From Pseudarthrobacter oxydans (GTDB lineage Bacteria > Actinomycetota > Actinomycetes > Actinomycetales > Micrococcaceae): a stretch of 64,000 bases of DNA. A program made the position numbers and the translations under genes. Under the pieces are notes generated by a model. The model saw nothing but the letters and a program-made list of their open reading frames with translations, was not told the DNA's origin and made no database searches. Positions within the stretch are counted from its first letter, which is position 1; each line of letters starts with the position of its first letter. The DNA lies in the NCBI RefSeq assembly GCF_030812335.1, contig NZ_JAUSSN010000001.1, positions 496,001 through 560,000 on the forward strand, in the 5' to 3' direction. Positions 43,437-50,436 of the stretch are shown here, one piece after another.

Positions 43437-43454
43437 AGACCGAGAGGGCGGGGC

Positions 43455-43658
43455 ATGAACGGGACAGAAGCACCAAGAGCGGCGATGCTGACGCCGCGGG
43501 ACCTAGCGGACCGCTGGCGGGTTCCACAGCGCACGCTGGGGCAGTGGCGCTATCAAGGCAGCGGGCCGGCATACATCAAGATCGGCGGAGCGGTTCGCTA
43601 TCGAGCGGCCGACGTCGAAGCCTACGAAAACGAGCACGTGGTCGGGGTCTCGGCATGA
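43455..43658 (+). CDS. xis: Excisionase-type winged helix DNA-binding protein
   Basis: A 67-residue protein with a MerR/Xis-like helix-turn-helix: MLTPRDLADRWRVPQRTLGQWRYQGSGPAYIKIGGAVRYRAADVEAYEN. Such small proteins bend att-site DNA and direct the integrase to excision. It has a purine-rich site upstream of the ATG. Its stop overlaps the next start by four bases. Confidence 0.85.
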   Translation: MNGTEAPRAAMLTPRDLADRWRVPQRTLGQWRYQGSGPAYIKIGGAVRYRAADVEAYENEHVVGVSA

Positions 43659-43930
43659 GCAACGGCGCAGAAACGAAATCGGCCGGCTTAATGGGCGATT
43701 CTGACCAGCACACCACGCCAGCGACCACTGCGCGGCGACTCACGTTCACGCCGATTTCCGGGCACCCTGGCGGGCGCTATGCGCGGCCGGCATCAATTCC
43801 CGCCGGGCAGCCCGTCCGGGCCGTGGAGGTGCGGCCTGGTATGTGGCTGCTCGTGACCTCCGTGGACGGTATCGACGACTACGAGACAGAGGTCGGGCCG
43901 CAGGATGCGGTGTTCCCGGCCGGCAACTGA
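43655..43930 (+). CDS. Small hypothetical protein of the element
   Basis: A 91-residue protein. The first 30 residues are Ser/Thr/Gly-rich; the rest is probably a small beta fold (PVRAVEVRPGMWLLVTSVDGIDDYETEVGP). It is translationally coupled to xis (ATGA overlap) and lies 38 bp before the initiator gene. No family recognised. Confidence 0.6.
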   Translation: MSNGAETKSAGLMGDSDQHTTPATTARRLTFTPISGHPGGRYARPASIPAGQPVRAVEVRPGMWLLVTSVDGIDDYETEVGPQDAVFPAGN

Positions 43931-43968
43931 CCTTAGGCCCAGAGAACGACGAGAGGGGAGGTGAAGCG

Positions 43969-44940
43969 GTGAGTTTCGGGCTCGTTGATGAGGTCTTCGA
44001 GCACGCTCCGGCTGACCTTACGGCTGCGGAGCGGTTGCTGCTGGTCTGTATCGCCAGAGCTGCGCAAGATGAGGACCGCTCGCTGAATGGCCGGCGGGTT
44101 CCGGCGCGTACCTGCTTTCCTGGACGCGAAAAGCTCAAGCAGTGGACCGGGCTGAACGATCGCGGGCTAAGCGATGCGCTGCTGCGGTTGAGTAAGCGCG
44201 GGCTCGAGGTTCGCATTCCTGTGTCGGTGGACAAGTCGGACCGGCCGGTGTTCGCTGCGCGTGGTCACGCCACGGAGTTCCTGCTTCCTGTCCTGAAAGG
44301 TCACGCCACAGCGGGCCCTTCTGAGGCTAAAGGCCTCGCCACAGCGGGCCCTACTGCGTCTAAAGCTCACGCTACAGCGTCAGAAAGCCCACGCCACAGC
44401 GTCGGAAAGGTCGCGCCACAGCGGGCCCCTAAAGATAAAGAACCAAAATTAACCCTCCCCCCTTCCCCCCAAAGTCCGGAGCCGCTAGCTCCGGCGTCGG
44501 TCGGCACGGCGGCGGGAGGGGACGGGAAATTGTTCGATGAACTGACAAAAGAGCTTTTAGGCCGGTTCGCCGGAACGGCCCCAGACGATGCGCGGGAGAT
44601 AGTCCGGCGGTGCCTGGAAGATGTGGAGACCAAGTTTCCGGCGTCGAGACTGCGGCTGCCGGCGTACGTCGCCAGTCTCCATTCCGCGGTCAAGGCGGAA
44701 CGGGCAGCGGCGCGGCGCACGGCCCTCGCGGCCGGGGCCAAATGTGAGGACCACCCGGAGTCGGTCGCCGCTCACTGTCCCGGATGCATGGCAGACGTCA
44801 AGTGCGGTCAACGGGACCGGCAGCACATTGGCCGGAAGCAGCCGGAGTGCGTGGAGTGCTATGAGCCCATTGTCGGGCAACCGGATGGCGCGAAGTTCTG
44901 CAAACAGCATGCCCTGGAAAATAGGGAAGCCGCGGCGTGA
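43969..44940 (+). CDS. Replication initiator-like protein with embedded origin repeats
   Basis: This 323-residue protein has a winged helix in residues 1-110 (LTAAERLLLVCIARAAQDED ... FPGREKLKQWTGLNDRGLSDALLRLSKRGL), as in phage replication organisers. Residues 110-180 are a low-complexity linker whose DNA carries iterons. Residues 185-250 are helical. The C-terminus has Cys/His clusters (CEDHPESVAAHCPGCMADVKC, CVECYEP, FCKQH) that probably bind zinc. The order DNA-binding domain, linker containing the origin, C-terminal partner domain is that of lambda O. GGGGAGG precedes GTG 43969. Initiator function is inferred from architecture; a transcription factor is the main alternative. Confidence 0.7.
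   Translation: MSFGLVDEVFEHAPADLTAAERLLLVCIARAAQDEDRSLNGRRVPARTCFPGREKLKQWTGLNDRGLSDALLRLSKRGLEVRIPVSVDKSDRPVFAARGHATEFLLPVLKGHATAGPSEAKGLATAGPTASKAHATASESPRHSVGKVAPQRAPKDKEPKLTLPPSPQSPEPLAPASVGTAAGGDGKLFDELTKELLGRFAGTAPDDAREIVRRCLEDVETKFPASRLRLPAYVASLHSAVKAERAAARRTALAAGAKCEDHPESVAAHCPGCMADVKCGQRDRQHIGRKQPECVECYEPIVGQPDGAKFCKQHALENREAAA
44304..44453. other. Candidate replication origin: five iterons plus AT-rich stretch
   Basis: CGC(C/T)ACAGCG occurs at 44304, 44337, 44370, 44392 and 44414, with spacings of 33, 33, 22 and 22 bp, all multiples of 11. A shift of 22 bp changes the reading frame, so the repeat is conserved as DNA and not as protein. A related CGCCACGGAG lies at 44268. The stretch 44430-44453 has 19 A/T of 24 and follows the last iteron directly, as a duplex-unwinding element would. 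Confidence 0.7.
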
Positions 44941-45188
44941 ACAACGACGACGCGGACCGGCGGCAGGATCTCGGGTTGTCCCTGCTGCCGGCAGAACCGG
45001 AACCGCAGCCGCACGGATGCGCCAATGGGTGGCTGCCAGACCTGGACGGGTGTGCAGTTCCATGCCGCCGCTGTAAGCCGCACCTTCGCCGGGAAGTACA
45101 ACCGAACGGCCAGACCTCCTGGCGGGCAACCCGCAACACCCATCCGACGGCAATGCCGATTTCTTCTCAACGAAAGGTACAGAAATGA
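44937..45188 (+). CDS. Small Cys-rich protein of the element
   Basis: This 83-residue protein contains HGCANGWLPDLDGCAVPCRRCKPHL, a probable zinc-binding knuckle. An acidic N-terminus and a basic, Thr/Arg-rich C-terminus flank it. Its GTG overlaps the initiator stop by four bases, and its stop overlaps the next start, so it belongs to the same coupled operon. No family recognised. Confidence 0.6.
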   Translation: MNNDDADRRQDLGLSLLPAEPEPQPHGCANGWLPDLDGCAVPCRRCKPHLRREVQPNGQTSWRATRNTHPTAMPISSQRKVQK

Positions 45189-45418
45189 GCAAGCAGACCA
45201 ACGAACAGACGAACCGCCTTGAGGCCCTGGCAGTTGTGCGGCTTATGGCCGAGAACCGCCGAGACGACGCTTCGCTGATGCTTGCGGAATCGGAGGACCC
45301 GGTCGGCATTGCCCGTGCCGCCTGTGGGCTTGCGGTTGCGGCGTTCTATGCCCTCGGGCCGGAACGGGCCAACCGGATGTTTGATCAACTGGCCCAGGCC
45401 GCCCTGGCGGAAGGCTAG
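45185..45418 (+). CDS. Small helical hypothetical protein of the element
   Basis: This 77-residue, Ala-rich and probably all-helical protein (RLEALAVVRLMAENRRDDASLML) has a good ribosome-binding site (CGAAAGG). It ends the early operon and its stop overlaps the stop of the convergent HNH gene by four bases. Function unknown. Confidence 0.6.
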   Translation: MSKQTNEQTNRLEALAVVRLMAENRRDDASLMLAESEDPVGIARAACGLAVAAFYALGPERANRMFDQLAQAALAEG

Positions 45419-46602
45419 GCGGGGCCCGACTGCTTGGACTCCCAATCAGTCCAGACTTTCGCCAGGGCGTCCTGGTGCGGCAGCCGGGACAGGTGGGACA
45501 GGTCGGCGCGGATGATCGCAAGGTCGTCCAGTGCCGGCCCGTCGGCTTTGGCATGGATTTTCAGGTCGGGGTCCACGCACCAGTAGCCGCCGTCGAAGGC
45601 CAGGTGGTGATTTGCGCAAAGCGGGAGCCCGTTGCGGGCATCATCACTGCCACCGTTCTTTTTGGATACTAGGTGGGCGGCCTGGACGAGGCCGTTCACG
45701 TTGACGCCGCAAACCGCGCATCCGGTTCCGTACCGTTTGTGGACATCGAAAGCGAAACGGACCTGGTTGGGTCGGTTCTTTCGCCGGCTGTAGGTTCCGG
45801 GTGTTTCTTCGTCGGTGAGTTGGAACGCTGCCTCGATTTCTTCTTTCGTCGGTGGCGGCGGCAGTTCTCCATCAGTGAAGGTGACGAGCAGGACCTTCTG
45901 CGCGTCGTCCATATCCTCGATGTAGCCCCGGTGAACAATACGGGTGTTTTGGGGCGATCCGGTCGTGATGAAAAATACTGGCAGGCCCAGTCCGAAAGCG
46001 GCCTTTGCGGCGTTGACTTCGCCCTCGTCCGTTCGCCCACTGCGGTTGGTTTTCGGGTAGTGGTACACGGCCCCGTCGGCGCTCACTTCGTCGTCGTAGT
46101 GCTTGCCCGTATTCAGGAACGAGACGGCAACACCGTCAGGCGTGGCTGGTGTCCTGGTCATTTTTGGGACACAGAATCCTGGCTGCCCCTCGAAAATTCC
46201 CAAGGTATTCAGCAACCCGCGCTGAACGTTGGCGGGCCCACCGTTGTCCAATAGTGCCTGCCACATCTGTTCCCGGCGCTCAAGTTCCTCTTGCCGGCTG
46301 TATCCGTCCAAGGTCAACGCACGGGCTTCGGCCCGGCCTGCCTCTGTTAGCGTCCACATGCCGAACGTGTCCTGCATGAGCCCCTGCGTGACCATACGAT
46401 TCCTCACCAGGTTGGCATTCATTTGCCACCTTGGCGCGTTTCCCTCCGTTGGGAAAGGTTCCTGGTCGTAAGAGGTCCAGGTGTACAAGTGGCTAAGCCG
46501 CTTTTTCGCCTCGGTCCCGTCAAGGGATCCGGATTCAGTGGAGGCAAGGAGTGTGAGGATGCGTTGCCGTAGGACGGCGGACGGCGTGGATTTCGGGGCC
46601 AT
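45415..46602 (-). CDS. HNH endonuclease with winged helix and probable modified-DNA reader domain
   Basis: A 395-residue protein. Residues 1-125 look like a winged helix (RQRILTLLASTES, LTEAGRAEARAL). Residues about 150-240 (AVSFLNTGKHYDDEVSADGAVYHYPKTNRSGRTDEGEVNAAK) resemble the beta-barrel readers found in modification-dependent restriction enzymes, though this is weaker. Residues 300-345 are an HNH nuclease with CAVCG, AAHLVSKKNGGSDDARNGLPLCANHHLAFD. It probably defends the element or host against modified phage DNA (inference), or acts in packaging as HNH proteins do beside capsid genes. It is the only long minus-strand gene inside the plus-strand block. Confidence 0.8.
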   Translation of the reverse strand: MAPKSTPSAVLRQRILTLLASTESGSLDGTEAKKRLSHLYTWTSYDQEPFPTEGNAPRWQMNANLVRNRMVTQGLMQDTFGMWTLTEAGRAEARALTLDGYSRQEELERREQMWQALLDNGGPANVQRGLLNTLGIFEGQPGFCVPKMTRTPATPDGVAVSFLNTGKHYDDEVSADGAVYHYPKTNRSGRTDEGEVNAAKAAFGLGLPVFFITTGSPQNTRIVHRGYIEDMDDAQKVLLVTFTDGELPPPPTKEEIEAAFQLTDEETPGTYSRRKNRPNQVRFAFDVHKRYGTGCAVCGVNVNGLVQAAHLVSKKNGGSDDARNGLPLCANHHLAFDGGYWCVDPDLKIHAKADGPALDDLAIIRADLSHLSRLPHQDALAKVWTDWESKQSGPA

Positions 46603-47065
46603 GACCTAATCATGCCGGCCGGGTGTGACATTCTCGCTCAAACAGGAATTGCCCCGCCCCTACGTGTCGGGTCGGCAACCACGATGCGCCTTCCCGGCAA
46701 GCCACTTGTTAATCGGCAGCCACCCACGTTAATCTGGCGTCAGCGCAAGCGACCAGCGCCGGCTGGTCAAGGACGAGGGGTTTAGCGGCTCAAGTCTGAG
46801 GGCCTTCCCGGCAGGTGGGTTTGCAGCGTGAGGGATACGGCCAACGGTCAAGTGGAGCAATCCGCGTCAATCCGCCCGTCTATCAGGTCCCGCCGTGGAA
46901 TAGGTGCCCACCAGCGGCACCGGTGAACGGCCAACGGCACGGCGCGCTGCGTCAGGCCGGAGGAGCCCTTGAGCCGGTCCCGTCCGTAGGAGCCCGCCCG
47001 GTAGTCACCTTTACCCACCTTCGTACGCCTTCATTCGGCGTACCTTCCTACCCTGGAGGGGCACC
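46603..47065 (+). promoter_or_regulatory. 463-bp leader before the capsid gene, with a hairpin near the ribosome-binding site
   Basis: No supported gene is seen. A hairpin GTACGCC/GGCGTAC (47023-47043) lies 11 bp before the strong site TGGAGGGG of the capsid gene and could be an operator or a translational control stem. The divergent HNH and capsid promoters must be here. A pair of related words, GGCCAACGGTC and GGCCAACGGCA, occurs at about 46840 and 46928. Confidence 0.45.
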
Positions 47066-48262
47066 ATGACCACCCGACGAATTGAGATGTGGCGCGGCAT
47101 CGCGTCCGCAGCTGCGCAGGACGCACGCACCATTACCGAGAAAGCGATTAACGCCGGCCGGGACCTCACGGCAGACGAAAAGGACGCCTTCGACAAACTA
47201 ATGACCAAAGCCCGCGACGGCCTGGACGAGCTCAAGCGCGCAAAATCCGACGTGGACATTCTGGCGCAGGCCCGGGCCCTGGCCGACGAAATCGGCGGGC
47301 CCGCCGAAGCGGCCGGCCACGGCGCGGCCGGCGCTCGAAAGTCCGCGCGGGCAAGCTGGGCGAAAGCTGCCGCCGATCGCATGGCGCGGTCCATGACCGC
47401 GGAAATTGACGGGCAGAAATCGCTCATCACCGGCAGCATCGGGGTTCCGTCGCCGATCGAAACCGACGTTGTGACAATGTCAGAAGCACCACGCTCACTC
47501 CTGGAACTCATCCCGGCCAAGGGGCTCGGCGGCGGGTTCGGCACCGGCAACTCCTTCTCGTTCCTACGGCAGACAACGCGTACCAACAACGCCGCCCCGG
47601 TGGCGGACGGGGCGCTCAAACCCACTTCGGTCTATACCCTGGCTGAAATCGAGGACCGGGTCCGGGTCCTTGCCCACCTGTCGGAGCCGGTGCCGGAACG
47701 TTACTTCTCGGACCACGGCAACCTGGAGGACTTCCTCCGGAACGAGATGGAATCCGGGCTGTTCCTGGCGCTTGAAAATCAGGTGGTCCACGGCGACGGC
47801 ACCGGGGAAAACCTCACCGGCCTCCTGAACACTTCGGGCATCATCACCCAGGGGTTCGTCATGGACGCGCTGACCTCCATCCGTAAAGCCATGACAAGCC
47901 TTGAGCTCTACGGCATCACGCCGACCGCGCTCGTCCTGAACCCGGTCGACGCCGAGGCGCTGGACCTCCTGCGGGACTCCGGGGCCACCGGGAAGTACCT
48001 GCTGGGCGATCCTGCGGGCGACGGCGTGGAGAAGCTGTGGAAGGTCCCGCGGGTCCGTTCCAACGCCGTAGCGGCCGGCACAGCCATTCTGGGCGACTGG
48101 CAGCAGGCGCAGGTCATCGTCCGTGAGGACGCGACACTGGCGCTGGACCGTTCGGGAACGAACTTCACTAAGAACCTTGTGACGATGCGCCTGGAGGGCC
48201 GCTTCGGCTTTGCAGTCAAACGTCCCAACGCGTTCGCGGAAATCTCGCTGGCGGCCGCGTAA
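47066..48262 (+). CDS. HK97-fold phage major capsid protein
   Basis: This 398-residue protein starts with a helical, charged segment of about 110 residues (ITEKAINAGRDLTADEKDAFDKLMTKARDGLDELKRAKSD), like the scaffolding delta-domain of HK97 gp5. The core follows, with LLELIPAKGLGGGFGTGNSFSFLRQT, APVADGALKPTSVYTLAEIEDRVRVLAHLSEPVPERYF (E-loop and spine helix) and ENQVVHGDGTGENLTGLLNTSG (A-domain), then a GTAILGDWQQAQVIVRED end. TGGAGGGG precedes the ATG. No protease, portal or terminase gene adjoins it, which is unusual for a phage and typical of satellites or capsid remnants. Confidence 0.95.
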   Translation: MTTRRIEMWRGIASAAAQDARTITEKAINAGRDLTADEKDAFDKLMTKARDGLDELKRAKSDVDILAQARALADEIGGPAEAAGHGAAGARKSARASWAKAAADRMARSMTAEIDGQKSLITGSIGVPSPIETDVVTMSEAPRSLLELIPAKGLGGGFGTGNSFSFLRQTTRTNNAAPVADGALKPTSVYTLAEIEDRVRVLAHLSEPVPERYFSDHGNLEDFLRNEMESGLFLALENQVVHGDGTGENLTGLLNTSGIITQGFVMDALTSIRKAMTSLELYGITPTALVLNPVDAEALDLLRDSGATGKYLLGDPAGDGVEKLWKVPRVRSNAVAAGTAILGDWQQAQVIVREDATLALDRSGTNFTKNLVTMRLEGRFGFAVKRPNAFAEISLAAA

Positions 48263-48378
48263 CCACAACGACGGCGTCAACCTCACCCGCCGCATTCTTG
48301 TCCTTTCCGGCGTGCGGGATGGATGGGAGACGAGCCCCGCGGCAAACGGGGCGGTGAACCTTCCAGCGCCAACATAAC

Positions 48379-48409
48379 GAGGGCCGGGGTCGCTGCGACT
48401 CCGGCCCTC
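48379..48409 (+). terminator. Stem-loop after the capsid gene
   Basis: GAGGGCCGGGGTC and GACTCCGGCCCTC pair at 12 of 13 positions round a five-base loop. There is no T-tract, so termination may be partial. It separates the capsid gene from the small genes that follow. Confidence 0.6.
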
Positions 48410-48461
48410 ATCCTTGCGTGGATGCGGCACGGCTGTCCCAGCATCACCTAGCATCGGGAGC

Positions 48462-48653
48462 ATGACGATCAGGGCAGACGATGACGGCAACCTCTACACA
48501 ATGAACGATTGCTACAGCTGCGACAACGAGGGGCCGCACTACTCGACCTTCGTCGTAAACGGGAGCCCGGCTTTTCAGTGTGCGCGGTGCATGGGCCCGG
48601 TCAGCGACACTTCGCAGCCCCCGGCCACCTGGCTTCCCGGACGTCCGGGATAG
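48462..48653 (+). CDS. Small zinc-ribbon-like protein of the element
   Basis: A 63-residue protein with two Cys pairs, CYSCDNEGPHY and CARCMGP, in a beta-rich context, probably a zinc ribbon. GGGAG lies just before the ATG. It lies 200 bp after the capsid gene. Function unknown. Confidence 0.55.
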   Translation: MTIRADDDGNLYTMNDCYSCDNEGPHYSTFVVNGSPAFQCARCMGPVSDTSQPPATWLPGRPG

Positions 48654-48736
48654 GGGCGTCCCAATCCCTGCAGCTGGCACAGGAAACGCGAGTTGCCGGC
48701 AGTGATCTGTCTCCCCCCGGCAGAGGGCCCGGGGGT

Positions 48737-48756
48737 CGCGCGCGCGTACGCGCGCG
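48737..48756. repeat. Alternating CG palindrome (Z-DNA-prone)
   Basis: CGCGCGCG-TA-CGCGCGCG (48739-48756, with two extra bases at the left) is a perfect palindrome of alternating pyrimidine and purine. It sits between two small genes of the element, about 80 bp before the membrane-protein gene at 48817. Confidence 0.7.
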
Positions 48757-48816
48757 TGGCTGTGCCGTCTACGTTCTATTTACGGCTTTGGACCTGCCCC
48801 CGCATATGGTGTTTTC

Positions 48817-49248
48817 ATGCTGACATCTTCGCATTGGGCCGTAGGGCTTGCGTTCGCCGGGTCGGTCATGATTTTGACCGGCATGGTTCAAGGGTTTTAC
48901 TCGGTGCGCGCTGAGCTGACCGATGGGCAGCGGCGGCGCGAACTGCGGCAGACGGTGATGGAGGTCTGGAGAAAGGACCCGCGGTCCACGATGGACTTTA
49001 GCGGGACGGTTGAAGAGAAGCGGCGCGCGACCGAGTTGTACAACGCGGCCTGGGCTGACTACCGGAGAATCGGCGATGCCGGGGGTGCCAAACTTGCCAC
49101 TTTTGGGGACGTCTCGAGGGATCCTCTCGGGGAAGAAAGCCAGTTGGCGCAGCTCCGCCAACAAATCAAGGCGCTGAAGAACGACCTGATTTGGATTGGA
49201 ACCGGGACAATTCTTACCGCCGCGGCGGGACTTGTGACCATGATGTAG
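48817..49248 (+). CDS. Small membrane protein of the element
   Basis: A 143-residue protein with a hydrophobic segment at each end (WAVGLAFAGSVMILTGMVQGF and LIWIGTGTILTAAAGLVTMM) and a charged helical middle that probably faces the cytoplasm. An effector such as a holin or a superinfection-exclusion protein is possible, but there is no motif for either. ATG start at 48817; no strong ribosome-binding site. Confidence 0.6.
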   Translation: MLTSSHWAVGLAFAGSVMILTGMVQGFYSVRAELTDGQRRRELRQTVMEVWRKDPRSTMDFSGTVEEKRRATELYNAAWADYRRIGDAGGAKLATFGDVSRDPLGEESQLAQLRQQIKALKNDLIWIGTGTILTAAAGLVTMM

Positions 49249-49320
49249 CTCCGCCCGTGCGTCGGTGCCCATTGCGGCTGGTGGGCACGGCACGAAATCC
49301 CAGGGCGCGGCGACGCAACT

Positions 49321-49350
49321 GCCCTCCCCGGTGCGGGCATCAGGGAGGGC
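49321..49350. terminator. Stem-loop between convergent small genes
   Basis: GCCCTCCC (49321-49328) pairs with GGGAGGGC (49343-49350). It lies between the convergent genes at 48817-49248 and 49368-49499 and lacks a T-tract. Confidence 0.5.
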
Positions 49351-49367
49351 CCGTCGCTACGTGGCCG

Positions 49368-49499
49368 CTATTTAGTGTGGATCCACCAGGCCAATACGAG
49401 GCCGGCAACGTCGACTGTCGCCTGAACAATCAGGCAGACGTTAGCGATCGTCTGGTTGCGGGCCGGGACAGGCGGGTGGTTCGGTTCGTGCGTGGTCAT
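49368..49499 (-). CDS. Tiny single-pass membrane protein
   Basis: A 43-residue frame with a hydrophilic N-terminus and one membrane segment (IANVCLIVQATVDVAGLVLAWW) ending HTK. A clear site AAAGAAGGGG precedes ATG 49499. Given the length and single gene, coding is likely but not certain. Confidence 0.45.
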   Translation of the reverse strand: MTTHEPNHPPVPARNQTIANVCLIVQATVDVAGLVLAWWIHTK

Positions 49500-50160
49500 G
49501 GCGACCCCTTCTTTGGGTTGCCGACCACCTGCTGGCATCCAGACTTTTCGATTGTCGGGACGTGTCCTTGACACGCCGCTGGACATTTGAATTGCCACGG
49601 ATACCCGTAAACGGGTATGTTTTGGGTGTTAGAACATTCCCTTAGATTCCTTTCGGTTCCTTGCATGCGGTGCAGGTGTCGGACTTGGGTTTGACGGACA
49701 AATGACCTCGCCGGATTCTGAATTGGCCTTCGGAACCACTACGGCGGGGTCGATTTGTATCGTCAGAAGTCGGCTTGATCCGGCTTCATAAAATCAGCGT
49801 AGCCGCAAGAAGTGTGATTCTCCCATCCCCGGGTTACATCCGTGTGGTTCGGCCTAGGCAAAATCCCGGCACGCTAGAGGGAAACCCCCGCAATCCACAG
49901 GCTGTGGACAAGAGCCCCGCTCGACAAGATCGTCGCTAAATCGTTCCAGATGGTGACAAGTTGGCGGTTTAGCGGGCCAATGTCGTGTCCGCCTTCCTGG
50001 CGAGGGGTCCTCCGTGGGTACATTTTGGAGACATCCGTCCAAGAACTGGCAAGATGTGGCCGGAATTTTGCGGGCGAGTGATGTGCACTTTGAGCCTGAA
50101 ATCCCGCGGATTATTGGGTATCGAGACGTGGCCGGATCGGGGCAGCTATTGGCGGATTTT
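49500..50160. other. Non-coding right end of the element
   Basis: No gene is supported in these 660 bp. At 50013-50035 the sequence TACATTTTGGAGACATCC resembles the end of the integrase gene near attL (AGACATTTTGGAGACATTG at 41462-41480). On the minus strand this reads RMSPKC, like the KMSPR near the integrase C-terminus. It may be a remnant integrase tail or an arm-type site. Confidence 0.45.
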
Positions 50161-50199
50161 ATCCGTGGGTCGTGGGTTCGATCCCCACAGGGCCCACCC
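50161..50199. repeat. Right attachment site (attR), 39-bp core
   Basis: Identical over 39 bp to 41355-41393. It is the displaced 3' half of the tRNA-Lys gene and has no 5' half, so it does not encode a tRNA. Confidence 0.95.
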
Positions 50200-50436
50200 G
50201 CGGAGCAGGCCAGAGGCATTTTGCCTCTGGCCTGCTTCTTTTTTTGCGCCCTTGTGGGCCCCGGCAACCCCTAGCTAACGCTGGTGCTGACGACGAGACC
50301 GCCAAGGTGCCGGTATTTGTGCAGCCGTCTGGGCAGCACTTCGGTCGCGGGAGCGGCCTCCGGCGCCAAGGGTGCGCAGAACGGCTGAATCCGGCACGGT
50401 GCTGATCGCTGCTATGGTCGCGGCGGTCGCACAGGC

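Larger units (their letters stand above)
41355..50199. mobile_element. Integrated phage-satellite-like element carrying a lone HK97 capsid gene
   Basis: An 8,845-bp element between perfect 39-bp direct repeats, inserted at the 3' end of tRNA-Lys. Gene order: integrase and a small unknown gene (minus); excisionase, a small unknown, the initiator with embedded iterons and two small genes (plus); HNH endonuclease (minus); major capsid protein and small genes (plus); one tiny membrane protein (minus). No portal, terminase, scaffold, protease, tail or lysis gene is recognised, nor any conjugation gene. The plan resembles phiRv-type elements of mycobacteria and other phage satellites. It needs a helper phage for packaging if it is mobile at all (inference). 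Confidence 0.88.

Noticed and set aside
44268-44430. Protein repeat (HATAG-type) explaining the iterons
   Set aside because: Only the first three copies are in the same reading frame; copies four and five are shifted by 22 bp yet keep the DNA word, so the conservation is at DNA level.
46840-46940. Repeated GGCCAACGG words as iterons of a second origin
   Set aside because: Only two copies without phased spacing or adjacent AT-rich sequence.
50159-50199. Second tRNA-Lys gene at the right end of the element
   Set aside because: Only the 3' half (39 bp) is present; the acceptor 5' strand, D-arm and anticodon are missing. It is attR.
41355-50199. Integrative and conjugative element
   Set aside because: No FtsK/TraB-like translocase, relaxase or transfer genes are visible, while a phage capsid gene is present.
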